A stretch of 64,000 nucleotides of DNA from positions 581,479-645,478 of the forward strand of contig VZTJ01003242.1 in assembly GCA_013397795.1 (NCBI GenBank), read 5' to 3'. Both the position numbers and the translations under genes were made by a program. This stretch comes from Orthonyx spaldingii (lineage: Eukaryota; Chordata; Aves; Passeriformes; Orthonychidae). The notes beneath the pieces were generated by a model, which was given only the letters and a program-made list of their open reading frames with translations, searched no databases and was not told the origin of the DNA. This document shows, in pieces, positions 39,396 to 52,000 of the stretch. Numbering within the stretch: position 1 is the first letter of the stretch; each line of letters begins with the position of its first letter.

Positions 39396-39946
39396 TCTAA
39401 GCACATTTTTTTGGCACTATTGTGCATAAAATGCAGTGGTGGCAAAAATCTACTTGAGAGCATTTCTTTCACTGGTACCAGCACTGGAAATATATATCAC
39501 ATATATTTGCTGCTGGATATATGGTGGTTAATTATTTGCACTCCTTGACATAGAAGGAGTGGTTTCAGTTCATTGTCAGTAAGGTTTTATAACCTTGAGG
39601 TAGCTAAAAAGAAAAATGCAGATTCTCTTGTATAAGAAACCTGTTATTCCTCAGAAAGAGGCATTCTGCATTCAGAGAGGAAGCTGAATTCAAGGATCCT
39701 TGAGAAAGAAAATATTAAAGATACAATTTTGTATCCCAAACTACCTTGCAGTTCTGAGAAAAAAAAAAAAAAAAAGAAAATAAAAAGTCTAAACAATATA
39801 GGTTCAATTACCTGTACTGTTCTGTTAGAATATAACAAAACCTGGAGAAGTGTCTTGGAAGTTATTCTACTGCAGAGAGTGAAATATGATCGTCCTCCTC
39901 CATTGTATATCAAATTTACAAGCTGGTGGAGAGCAAATACCAAGAC

Positions 39947-39986
39947 AAAACTATCCCAAACTATCCAAAACTGTCCAAAACTATCA
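39947..39986. repeat. 10-bp minisatellite, four units
   Basis: The units are AAAACTATCC, CAAACTATCC, AAAACTGTCC and AAAACTATCA in exact 10-bp register, with one or two changes per unit. There is a small internal duplication at each step. No function is apparent. Confidence 0.85.
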
Positions 39987-41265
39987 TTCAATAGAGAGGT
40001 TCTGATAATGAATAAAGAGAATTAGGAGAATGCCACATATATAAAGAATGAAATTGAAATAAAAGTGTTTAGACAGCTTCTTGAGAGCATGAATTTTTAA
40101 AGCAAGCATTTCTCTTGATACAATCTGATTTCAGAGTCAACACACTTCTAAGTGGCTTAAAATATTTTGCCCTTTCCATAAGCCTAAGAAGTCCCTGAAG
40201 GATTATGAGAATCTAAATTCTATTTCTTCTGACCAAATGTTTGAGGAACAGTAAGTGGGTAAAAGTCAAAATCCTAGATGTGACATTTATCTCTTGACCC
40301 TTGTTTTGTGAACAGCTTTGGGAGCTAAATCCAATTCTGAATGTCTTATCTCTCCATTTTAGGATGAGTCAAACCAACGCATTTAAATTTGGAATAGAAA
40401 TAGTCTTAGATGAATAAAAATTCCCTATAGTCATTAACAGCTTACCAGCATAAGTTAGAGTGTTATTTTCCAGTTAAAAATTCAGACTGGAGACCAAGAT
40501 TCTATAGAAAAGATTCCCTTGAATGTATAAGGTCAGGATTTATGCCAGGGACATGAAGAGAATTTTAATTACAGAAACCAAAACAAACAAGAAGTTTAAA
40601 AAAATCAATCTAATTTCAGATGCATCAGAAGCAAATTCTGTGAATCTAAGCTCCCTCTGAAGTGTAAAGTATCGTATCTGAAAGTCTCAAACCCAATTAC
40701 AAATATTCCATTTGAAAGAGTAATAGGAGCTGTTTAGATTTTTTTAAATAGCTTCATTAATATTTAGTCTGTTAGAAACCAGTATGAGATTGCTGTTAAC
40801 TTCTATAGGAACACATACTTCAATCACATATCACAAATCCTTGCCTTATCATGCTGTTGTCTGAGTGGCTGTTTTGTTTCTGCCTTTGCACCAGCTTTCA
40901 GGGGTTAACTCAGGTGAGCACTGTGCACAGCCATACAAAATAATTCAAATCATGTATGATTTTCTTTCACAGGTGCTAAATTACTGTATTCACTTTTATT
41001 CAATTAAACATAGAAACTAAAACATCCCTGCTAACATATGCTGCTTATTGTCAATTTAGAATTATAGATGATAAAATGCTTCCAGGGAGCTTTCCTACAT
41101 CCTTTCTCTGAGATTTTCTGTTTTAAAATTCTTGTGATAGATTGGTTCTATGCACATCTGCCAGATGTGTGAATTTGACATAATTTTATAATCTCTGTTT
41201 GTATTATATATGAACTGATCTTTGATAGCTTTGGAGCAATTTTAGATGTATCAAACTGACTCTAC

Positions 41266-41418
41266 CTCCAGTGTGTTTCTGGGATATCCACAACCTTGAG
41301 GGAAACCTACTTTGGCCCAGGAAATTCTCTCAAGCTGTGGTGGCCATGGTGTGATCTGACCAAAACAAGAGATCCTCCATGACAATTTCAGCAGGGATAA
41401 CTTTCTTCTTTGTACTGG
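41266..41418 (-). CDS. Candidate exon with an in-frame TGA
   Basis: The 153-nt minus-strand segment has an acceptor (TTGCACCACAG) and a donor (GGAG then GTAGAG). It is read in the phase set by the 42257-42397 candidate: two bases completing a codon, 50 codons, one base left over. The 29th of these is TGA at 41330-41332, in a GCT-TGA-GAG context, which could be a decayed CGA. The rest is open. If this and its partners are real, the gene is broken here or this allele carries a nonsense change. No family is recognised. Confidence 0.15.
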
Positions 41419-42256
41419 CTGTGGTGCAAGTGGAAAATACAATAACTTGGGTCACCTTGGGATAGCAATTACAATGTAAAGTCTGGGTTTAAAGCTCTCT
41501 AAGGGTGCGGAAGAAATATAGCATTTGTCTTCCTTGTGTCATTTGGAAGTGAGCATTTTTTTCAGGATTGTCTGATACAAACCTGACAGAGAATACCATC
41601 AGTGATCTGGGGAGAAACTCGTAAAAGGTTTTTGCTTTGTGCTGAATTTTATTCCCTGAGTTCTCACCAAGCTTGTGTGAGATATGTTGCTAATTTGAGA
41701 ATGAGTATTCAATGAACACATTAGGGGAGACTAAAAGTAGTTGTTGGGATCATGAACAGCAGTGGTAACTTTGAAATGACATATGAGCAGGAGAAAGAGA
41801 TGTTTTCTGTGTGGCTACAGTCAATCTATATATTCATTTGGAGAGTATGATTTCCTTTTTAAACTTTCCTCAAAGTTTAGGAAAGATTTGGGAAAGATAA
41901 GGAAAGTCAAACCTTCATCCACTTATTTCTTTATTCCAAGAATTACCAAAGAACTTGCCCTTTTGATCCTGTCTGATTCATCTGTCGATTCCCTCAGAGA
42001 CATTTGGTTCCTAAATTGACTTTTACAAAACTTAGCCAACGTAAGAAAAGAAAGCATAAACGGTAAACGGGAGCTAAGGATAAATTTTCCCCTCTGCTCC
42101 TTCCCTCATGCTGGAGAGAGCTTCTAGATTCTAAAGTTTTTTGATGATATTTAAATTTGTACCAAGGATTGGCCTCTCACCTATACATCTAAGGAGCATT
42201 TCTGAAATCTAACCACAGCTTCTACATTTCAACGAATTCTTGTCCCCAGGAAATAC

Positions 42257-42397
42257 CTGAAGTGTAAAAGATGCAAGACTGCTGTCTGCTTTGATTCTGA
42301 CTTTGCTCTGTTATCAGTTCCAAGTGTTTCTCTTTGAGTGTTTTGTTTCCTCTGCTTTTAAAAGTGAAATGTGAGAAGTATTTTGGATTCCTTTTTT
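42257..42397 (-). CDS. Candidate exon, 141 nt, phase 1-1
   Basis: An acceptor (TTCTAAAACAG) and a donor (TTCAG then GTATTT) bound a minus-strand segment open for 46 codons in the phase expected from the 45324-45374 candidate. The acceptor has a poor pyrimidine tract, and a second acceptor (TTTTAAAAGCAG, about 48 bases further in) also fits. Composition is Lys/Gln/Ser-rich, which AT-rich DNA yields by chance. Confidence 0.15.
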
Positions 42398-43838
42398 CTG
42401 TTTTAGAATGTAAACTCTCAGTCAAAACTTTGAAAGAATCTTGTCAAGCTGTAGCTAAGTTACGCTCCACATTGATGAAATAATTCGCTCCGTGTCCACA
42501 GCTGACATTTGTACAAACATGAAACTTATCCTGTTTTGTGCAATTGACAACTTTCTTTGCCTACAATACTCTGGCTCTAGGAAAAAGATTCTTTTCCTGT
42601 TTTTCCTGTGTGTCTCATGTGGCCTTGATTATATGACATGCTTACCTTTATTGTTTAGTTTATATATCGAGTAATACAATAAGATTTGTGTTTTAATATA
42701 TGTATTATTAGAGTATGTAGTTATAAGAAGAAAAAGCACTACTGTTATGCAAATCACAAATACAGTAATATTGTTGTCATTAGAGTTCATAAAAGAGAAG
42801 CCATTGACTGTTTAAATGTATTAAAAACCTGACAATAAACATATAATCTAGTCTATTAAACATCTTTTATTATTAGGCCGTCAGGGACTGGAAGCACACA
42901 TAAGACACCAGGAAAAAATCTTCTTTAAGAAAAAGCATCTTTTTCAGTGAGTTTCCTAATCAGTCCCCTTATTGTTGTCACCAGAAAATTCCACTGGCAA
43001 CACAACAATTGCCCCCAAAACAACAGATTAGAACCTTTATTTGAAAATTAGGAATAATGTGAGGATTACATGGGCAACTCAAACATATATATCTATAAAA
43101 ATAATCCTTTTATGGAAGAGTATTACAAAAGAACATTGCCAAAAATACATGAACTTATTCAGCTTCTGCTAGAAAAGAAGTTAAACTAGGCATGAAAGCC
43201 CTATTAAAAAATTTACAAAGTCCTACTTTAAGTCCTATTATTAGCTATTAAAACCAGGGTAATAATTTATACAATTTCTATGTCATTTTATATCCAAATG
43301 TTTACTTTTTTTTCAATTCTAAGCTTCTGAGAAATTAAAATTATTTATTTATATGATTGCTTCAGCATCCTATGTCAGGATTATGGCCAATACATTAAAA
43401 ATATGTTACGTTTATTTTTTTCTTGTTGGTACAGAATGTTATATTCGCTGAATCCCAGAATAAAAATTGTCATTTAGGCAAGATAGTGTCATTTATAGTA
43501 AATGTTTGCCCATCTTCCTTGAAATAAGTTAAATGTTGTGGCAGATTGGCTGGCAATATCATGTGACTATTAACACAAAAATGTCTGCAGGACAGAACAA
43601 ATCCATGCATCCAGGTTAGATTCTCTGTATAATCCTAGTGACATTTTTGTGGACAAAGACAAAAGGGATAATATGTATTAGCAGTGCTAGCTGTTATCTG
43701 TGCCCATATCCTTATCTGAGACAGTTTTTTACATCAAGTTTTCCTTCAGAAGAGCTTTGTTCAGTAGCTGCAGTCTTCAGGTTGTGCGATGGTTGCCTGT
43801 GCTCTCAATGCTTATTTTTCAATACTAGATTAAATTAA

Positions 43839-43862
43839 AATACCTGATTCAATACCTGATTA
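43839..43862. repeat. 12-bp tandem duplication
   Basis: AATACCTGATT(C/A) occurs twice in succession with one end mismatch. It is a slippage-type duplication. Confidence 0.75.
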
Positions 43863-45323
43863 AAATAATTAGTTATCTGCAGTTTGAAGATACATAAATA
43901 TAAGGTTTCTTTTTTGTTTGGATATTTTACAAGGTGTTTAGTTGTTTTGTCAGTCTGGATAGCTTTATACTGGTAGAATAGACAGGGCGAGGTCACAGGT
44001 ACAAGCAGTGGCAAGTTATCATCATATAAGTAAAGCCTTAGGAAAAAATCCCCTTAGAAAACTTTGGTCAATGCCAGCCGGCTTGCTCAATCACAGTCCC
44101 CAGGTATGAACTGGAAGTAGCTTATCTAGTTTATTAAAAAATGTTATTTTGGCTAATAATTTTCTTAGTGATAACAATTTTTACCACCTCCTTGAACTTT
44201 ACCCAAAATTCATGAGTAAGGAATTACAGCTAGCACATCTTTCTGTTCTAAATCCAACTGATGCCTGAAAGAATTGAGTTTAATATCATTCAGGACGCTA
44301 AATCTTGTGCCAGAAAACTTGTTTAGAAAAAAACTCTCTACCAATCATCTTTAGATTTTTCTTCAACCACCTCTGAATTTCAATAATAATCTTCTTTCAT
44401 ATTTGAAAATCTCTTCTAGTTACTACTTCATATTTAGATAGATACATTTTCAAATTAATATTTAGTCTCTGCTTCTGTTTAATATCTAAAAACATATTTC
44501 CAGACATTCATTTTTATGAAAATCATTACTGGATATATGCCTAGGAAAAAGGAATATGTACTGAAAATATTTTTCTGGATTATTTTAATTTTATTTCTTT
44601 ATAGTGACACTTCAGCTTGCAAAGCCGATCAGTCAGATTCATTGATGTCTTGTCTTTCATAGCAGACTGAACCTGGTCCTCACTCTGAATGCTTCCAGAT
44701 ATTAATGTGGATTCTGAGTGTCAGTCCAGCCTTTTAGTTTTATTTTGTGGTATAATTTTAATTTTATAATGGTATAAGTTTAATTTTGGGGCATGCGTTG
44801 AATTCATATCTAGCTAGCTTTAAATTCATATGTAAAAATTATTTAATTTAATATTGTTTCAGGGATTTTCCACTCTCTTGGTAGGCATTAGTATAAAAAA
44901 ACTCCAAAACTAATGCTTTCTTTCTTTGGAGATATGCAAATGAGAGCTCTGCTCTTTCTGTTCTCGGATGTTCACTTCACCTGAATTTCACTCAAAAATC
45001 TAAAACCCAAAACAAAATCAGAAAATCCAAAATGGAAATGTAACATATGAAATCTCATGGACTAAGTAGTCTGACAAAGACAGGGTTTTTAGTATGATAA
45101 TGTCACTGTGCAATACTAAGCAATACCTCTGAGGGTATACGGAGACTTCAGTCTGCTTCAGCCCATGAAACACAATGAACACATGAGAATTTCTAAACGA
45201 CTTATAAGGAATGTAACAAAAAATGGTTAAAGGTATTTACACTGTGATGTAAAGAATTAAGCAGGGATTTCACTCTGTTCCTTTTTACCATTCACTGATA
45301 TACTTTTCTAGAAAGATCCTTAC

Positions 45324-45374
45324 CCTTCTTGACAGCCTTATAGATGGTATGAGTGTCTGCGATTACTATCCCTT
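45324..45374 (-). CDS. Candidate small exon, 51 nt
   Basis: The acceptor is good (CCCGTTCTTTCCAAG) and the donor is strong (AAGG then GTAAGG). Only one frame is open between them, and it needs two bases from the preceding exon. That is what the 45543-45715 candidate supplies, joining as a GAA codon. Sixteen codons is too short to judge by itself. Confidence 0.15.
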
Positions 45375-45542
45375 CTTGGAAAGAACGGGAAATTTATTGT
45401 GAATGGTTTGAGCTGTTGTTCTTCTTAAAATTCAGTTTTTTTCCTAAAAACAAACAAAGAAACGACAAAAGAGAAGAGTGGGTGAAAAAAAGAAATAGGG
45501 GGAGGAGGGGAAGGATAAACAGCTTAGAGTCTGGATTCTTAC

Positions 45543-45715
45543 CTGCATGATTGCTGCAGAAAAAAAAAGACATAGCATGTGGTTCTATCATCTGCTTCAA
45601 GATCTGGCAAAATTGTGTCAATGTCAAAGCATTTAAGATACTGCTTTCAACTTCTATTCTGGTCACAGGCTCACAGCAGTACTGCCAGAAATCTGTCTTG
45701 GCTGGCAAAGGCAGG
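45543..45715 (-). CDS. Candidate exon, 173 nt, strong splice sites
   Basis: On the minus strand a pyrimidine-rich acceptor (TCCTTCTTTCTGTTTGAAAACAG) precedes 57 open codons. They end at a near-ideal donor (GCAG then GTAAGA). The segment includes Trp, Cys and Tyr residues (DFWQYCCEPVTRIEVE) and is less biased than typical AT-rich noise. The out phase matches the 45324-45374 candidate about 170 bp downstream, and the series continues in phase to 41266. The in phase does not match the nearest upstream candidate (about 46013-46092), which weakens the case. No gene is recognised. Confidence 0.22.
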
Positions 45716-48700
45716 CTGTTTTCAAACAGAAAGAAGGATTTCGATAAGAAAGAAACAACTGAATGCACAAGAGAAAAAAAAAGAAATTAGAATGGGTGTA
45801 AATTAGAAAATCTCCTACATTGTTTTGTTTATTGATAAAGTCTGAACTGTAAACTGTCTAGTTTTGTCGACTTCCTTTATTAATATTGGACAATAGAGAT
45901 TGTCCATGAAACTGTGAGCTATTAGATTAATTCAGTGTTTTACGGATACCAAAAATTTTTGTCCTTCAAAAATAAAACCATCATGACAAAGAAAGCATTT
46001 GAATATTTTACCTTGAGCAATTCAGAATATATACCTAAGACAGCTGAAATTAGGACAAGTTCTTCACTTTCAAAGTATTTTACACTGAATAAGACACAGT
46101 TTTTCCTTTGGTCCTAGAAACTGAAAATTGGACAATTCCTCCTGCATTTTGTGTTTTATAAATATGTTTTGTATATCTGTAGTCACCGGTTTCAAAAAGG
46201 AGATGACTGTTCTCTGCAGTAAGGGAATAAATCAGGAATGCACCATTAGCTATGACAATACACTCACTAACATAAATAGCTATTGAAAGATATTTTGTGT
46301 TGCTGGTAGAGTCCTGTATATTTCTAGTGCAGAAAAAAAAATCCCCTCAAAGCTAAGAGGAGCTTTTTCAGGACCTAAAGGCAGTCGTTATACTTGACAC
46401 TTTTCACTTTTTTCAGATAACCTTATTACTAGATTATGACCATTAAAAACATGCACTGCCTTGTGACAGGCACTATGCTTTAAATTATTTTCCATGAATG
46501 AAATCACAGAAGCCTAACATGGAGGCATTGTTCTTCAGAGAACTTAAGGATGAGTATCAACAATGTAGGGAAGCCACTGAAAAAGCAAGCAATTAAATAT
46601 GGTCATTTCTTAACTCATCCCACCCATATGAGGAGGAAGCTACTGGTAACAGGAGGTCTACAATTAAAAAAAAATATTTTTTTTTAATCATTATGCAATA
46701 TCAAAGCTGCCAATAAAACCTACAATAAGAGCATAAGGTAATATCTACCTCCTGAAATGGTCCGTGATCTGAATAAAAACTTGCTTTATAAACACAAGTG
46801 GAAAGTACCAGAAAGGTATAAGTTGCCTGCTGGGGTACTGCTGATTTGGTGAAAAACTGCTTCCATGAATGAGCTAAAATGTTCAAAGTAATCTAAGATG
46901 CAAATGTAATGCACTGCTCCAGGAGCTCAGTAATTGTTTCTCAGTTTGGCAGTTCACTGAACTGTACTGAGTGTTAGTCAGAAAATGAACAGATCTATTT
47001 TAACTTCAAGCAGATCTCAATGGCTGCAACTGGCAGGGAGATGATTCTTAGCAGTTGGAGATGACATCCTCCTTCTTTGTTTCAATAAAGCAGAAAGGAT
47101 TTGTAAAATAAAAGTAGACCTTAATCTATGTATCAGATATGTAAACAGAAATGATGGGGAAAGTTTTAAGCTAAATGAAATTTTAAAAACAATGACTTGC
47201 AATAAAACTTTGTTAGTTAATACTAAAAAAGCTCCTATGTTTAAAATCACAGAAGTTGTGATTCTAAAGTGCAGAATTTCACTATTCTTCCCTTCAAACA
47301 ATAACAACAAAAGAGATGAAATGCAGACCTTTTCCAATTAACAGAACAATAGCAAAATAATAACATTGTGGTTGTATTTTAACATAGATTCTGATACCTT
47401 TACGTATTTTCATCTGTACTTATGAAACTGGTGGAAACAGTAATTGAATATAATACTAGTCAATGTATATAAAAACATTATGAGTCTTGCAAAACATCCA
47501 TCCTAGTGAAAATATACCACTTTTAACAGCTACTGCATATGACTCCAGTTATATTAAAAATACAATTAATTTCATTGACACCATTAGCACATACTATCAC
47601 AGTGTTTCTTAAAAATCTCACTTCGGCATATTATCAAATCTAGATCTTTTCATTTTAAATTAGCTTGTAACTGAGTAACAGACTGCTAGGTCAGTTTTCT
47701 TCACAGTAGGAGTCACAGAATAACAAAGGAATGGATTTACAATTATGAAAGGGAAAATCAGCAATAAAGATGAAATTATTAGAAAAAATGACAAATATGG
47801 AATCATTAGAAAAAATTAGAATACACAATATTAGATGTCCAACACTGAGTTTGATAAGGGGTACTTATAATGAGAAGACAGGTTATTTTTCAGTTTTAAA
47901 AACAGATCTAGTATTCTGTAGAAAAATTAAAATAGTGAGATTATGTAGTAAATATTTCATGCAAAGATCACATTTTATATAATTTTCAAAATATTTTAAT
48001 ATTTACTCTGACTTCTAAAGAGTATTCTAGCTGTCATATCCCCTAGATTCCCACGAAACCAGTTTTATAGCAAAGAACAGTTTCTGAGCTTCATCAGTTT
48101 TTCTGGTCAGAAAAAATCAGAAAAATTGCTTAACAATGTCCATACTTTAAATCTGTCAGTTGATTTTCCTACTTTGACAAAATCCTGCTAAAAAAGATTG
48201 AAAAGACATTTTAGGCTTTCGTGTATATGGAAATGTACTAATTATCTGTCTTGCCTGAACTTTTGGTGTAGTTGGCTAATACCCTAAAAGAGGGTATCCT
48301 TAAAAGAGATATTTATAGTAGATGCAACAGAAAAGTGAAGTCTTGCAATGGGACTGGGGTAAAAAAAATATAGAAGAGAAGATCAGCTGCTTCACCCAGA
48401 ATATTTTGCCTCCTTTTTTTACACTTCATTTTGTAGCACAATGACTTCACTGGAGCTTCCATTTCTGATTGTACTTTCCAGGTAACAACAGGCACTTAAT
48501 TGTGTATGCTGGCAACACCACCTAGCCTGAACACTCAGTTGTGATATATGTCTTTATAGGTACAGCAGGCATTATATATGGTGTTTCACTTTTAAGTTAC
48601 TAATGTTTTTCAATTCCATTTTTAAAACTTGTGCTAACTTGAGGGAAAGGAATACAATCATCTCCTACACATCACTTTTTCTCAATAACTTTTTCATCTT

Positions 48701-48991
48701 GAAAATATTCAGGCAAGAGAGCTTTTACACTAGCTATATGAAAAACTCTTTTCTATACCAGGGTGGGGAAACTTATTCCACAGAGACAATTAAATGAGCC
48801 AGACAAGGATCTGGCTGTCATTTTTACAGATAGGACAACATATAAACTCTCACATTTAATTGGTGTGAATGTGACAAGAGAAAACTGAACATAAGGTCTC
48901 TAGACAGCCAATAAATCTGGCTTGCGTCTTTCTCTCTCAATCAAAGACAGAAACTGACTATTTTTATACCTTGGGTTCATGTACAATTCCC

Positions 48992-49020
48992 TGTGTGTGT
49001 GTGTGTGTGTGTGCGTGTGC
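48992..49020. repeat. (TG)n dinucleotide microsatellite
   Basis: About 29 bp of alternating T and G have a single C interruption near the right end. It is a likely length-variable marker and can form Z-DNA. Confidence 0.95.
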
Positions 49021-52000
49021 AAAAGAGGGCAGGAAAGAAAGCTTTCAATGGGACAAAAATGCCATAAGTTTGCTTGTGTTCCTCTGATGTCTGAAATATT
49101 TTTCAATCTAATGTCCATCTGAATGGGTCAAAACTGCTATTTTTTTTGGTTGTTTGTTTGTTTGATTTTCAAAGTCTCCTCCTGTTCTAGGTCAGAAAAG
49201 TCAGAAACTTATCAGCCCACAGACACTTCATGATTCAATTTTTTCTTATATTAAGCAGCGTACATCTCTAAGACAATATATGGTCTCGGTAGGAGCATAT
49301 CATTCACAGAACAGCAAATGAAGGCACATACCAAAAAAACAAGTTGCCCAAGGTCAGAAAGTGGTATTTTCTGACAGAGGAAGAAGTAAATCCCAGCTGT
49401 TCTACATTCCAAGACAGTACCAGGACACTGAATGTATCACTTCTTTATCTGATGAGGCCATGATAAAAAGTAAGGAAGATTGGGAGCAGAGGAAATGTTG
49501 ATTTTTCGTTTGTTTTCATAGCGTTTTCTCTCAGACTTTTCCAAGCAGCTTGTATAAATCATGTTCATGACTGGGAAATGCTCACTAGGTCAATTTCTGT
49601 TGCTTCATGGTCTGTCCATTCCAAAAATACCCCATGAGAGTGTGTCATATTTCCTGTGTGTAGAGTAGCCTATATGGGCTACATTCTGCAAACACCCCAA
49701 GATCTCCTTTATCCAGCAAGGATGACCCCTCCAGTAGTCAATGTAGAGTAGGGTATGGAATTGAAAAACTCAGGATCACCAATACAATCATGGGGAATAA
49801 AATCTGCAGAAGTGATGTTGTTAACAATATATCATACAGTACTCTGTACAGCTCTAAAAGAAAAGTACCTTCCATAAGTTTGCATTTTATCTAAGCTTGA
49901 TACACACCAGCTCAAACACCTGGGCCAAGACTCCTGGAAGTTTAGCATTAATGTAGAAATGAAACATGTAATTTTCAATTTTTTTCACTTTGAACTTGCT
50001 CTCTCAGGTTCTGATTTCAGTGTCCTTCCATTCAAATTTCTAATTTCTTCCTGTGGAATGAAATGCCAATGAAAGGAATTGGAAATTGAGGCAATAGAAT
50101 AAGGAGCTTACTCTGGAGATCAGAAAAGTTTCTGTTCAGGATCATGTAGGGAATGGCATAAGACACCCTGTACATAAATTTTGCAAACAAAACGACCTTT
50201 GAATATGCCTAAATTTCTGGATAGCTATATTTTGCATATTTCAAAATAAATAAATGTCAATAATTCATAAGGAATAGAAGCAATTTATGTTCATCTTCTA
50301 TTAATTATTTAGGTATACAATCTTCATTTAAAGTATTTCTGACTATCCTTTCTGTGAGCTAAACAGTATTTTTGAAAAATGAGCCTTGAACAAACACAGT
50401 AATTTTCATAATATTCTTTTATTCTACATGAACTCCTAATTCATGTGATGAATGGGAAGTTTTGTAGTGTTAAAAATCATTACGTGAGGTAATAACTGTG
50501 AATACATACTAATATGTTCCTATTCAATATTAATATCTGCAGCAACCATTTCATAAACTACAAAAACTACAAGGCAGAACTTAGTTGAAATTAGTAATTG
50601 AGCAAAACAAGAAATACTGCTTTTCAAAAATCTTTGACTTAACTTTTTCACCACTGAAAAGGATTTCAACCTAAATATGAGTGATATGATGTAGTAAGGA
50701 TGGTTAAATCTATTTTTTCTTCAGTATCCTGTTAGGAAGGAGGTAACTCCAACAGTATGATTTATGTAGCCTTGCAATCCCACTTTGCTCAGTTCATGGA
50801 TAACCATGCAATAACAGATAGAGAAAACACTCCTTGCTATGGATGGAAACAAAAGCTTTAACCTTTGTATTCTGCTTCAAATGATGGATGCTCTTCTGAA
50901 TTAGGCAGATGCTTTTGTCTTTAATAATCTTCTTACATGTAAAGTAGCAAATTTACCTGTCCTGCCAGAGGGAGAATATTAAGAACGGGGGTTACAGCAA
51001 TATGATTTTATGGCATAGTCATCATCATGTCTGGGTGCTATAGAACAGAATTCTTATGGAAGACTGACATATATTTGGTTATCCTTGGAATGGGTAAAAA
51101 AAATTTATTGGCACTTTTACTCACACACTCTCAATGCTTTTAAATCAACACCCTCTTATCACATCTGCAGTCTCCTGAAGAAGTGAAACTGCCTGTAAAA
51201 AATAAACACTGGATGTTCACAATAAATGACCAAAAAATAAACAAAAATGTTCAAATATTTCTCAGCAGGAGACTGTGTGAAACTAAGCATTTGGCCTAAG
51301 TTTCCAAGACTAGAAAAAAATGATTGGAAAAAAAAAAAGGGAAGAAAATGAAATATTAACTAGAGCAAGCAAACAAAAAGTGCTTCAATTCACTGCTGTC
51401 AGGCAGTCCCAGAGACAGAAAGGAATAGGCTGATATGATTTATACATTTAATATTTTACCATTGATAAGGTATTCTGTGGCAGCAATATCAATAAGCAGA
51501 AAAGAATCTAAAATCCATATTATCTCCATAGAGAATTTCCTTATGAGGTCTCACACTATAAAGATATTTTGCTTTTCAAGGTCTTTGGAAGCATTTAGTT
51601 TTAGTTTTTAGCTTTCTGATTTCTTGTTTTCACAAGTGTTTGGCAATGTGATGGCTCTGCAAATACAAATTAATAAAGTTTTACTGTATTTTGCTACTTT
51701 TTCTTCCACACCAAGTTTATACTGTACCTGTGATCACATAATGAGAAAATTAGAATTTATTTATTTTAATAATATTTTTATGTTGGTACCTCAGAACACC
51801 TTATTAAACACAAAAGGCAAGATTAAGATAAACTATAGGCAGATGAAAAATCCTAACAGATAATTTGGCCTTGATATTCTACTGAATTCATCCTCTAAGC
51901 TGCAAGTTTTGTGTTAAAAGCAGTGAAGAAAGCTTTGCAATCCAAGGACTGAGATATCTCATAGCTGATGTACTGTTTCAGCATGATAAAATGAGCCTAG

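Noticed and set aside
44750..44790. Repeated GGTATAA plus TTTAATTTT words
   Set aside because: An imperfect two-copy AT-rich repeat of about 23 bp. Too degenerate and low in complexity to distinguish from chance.
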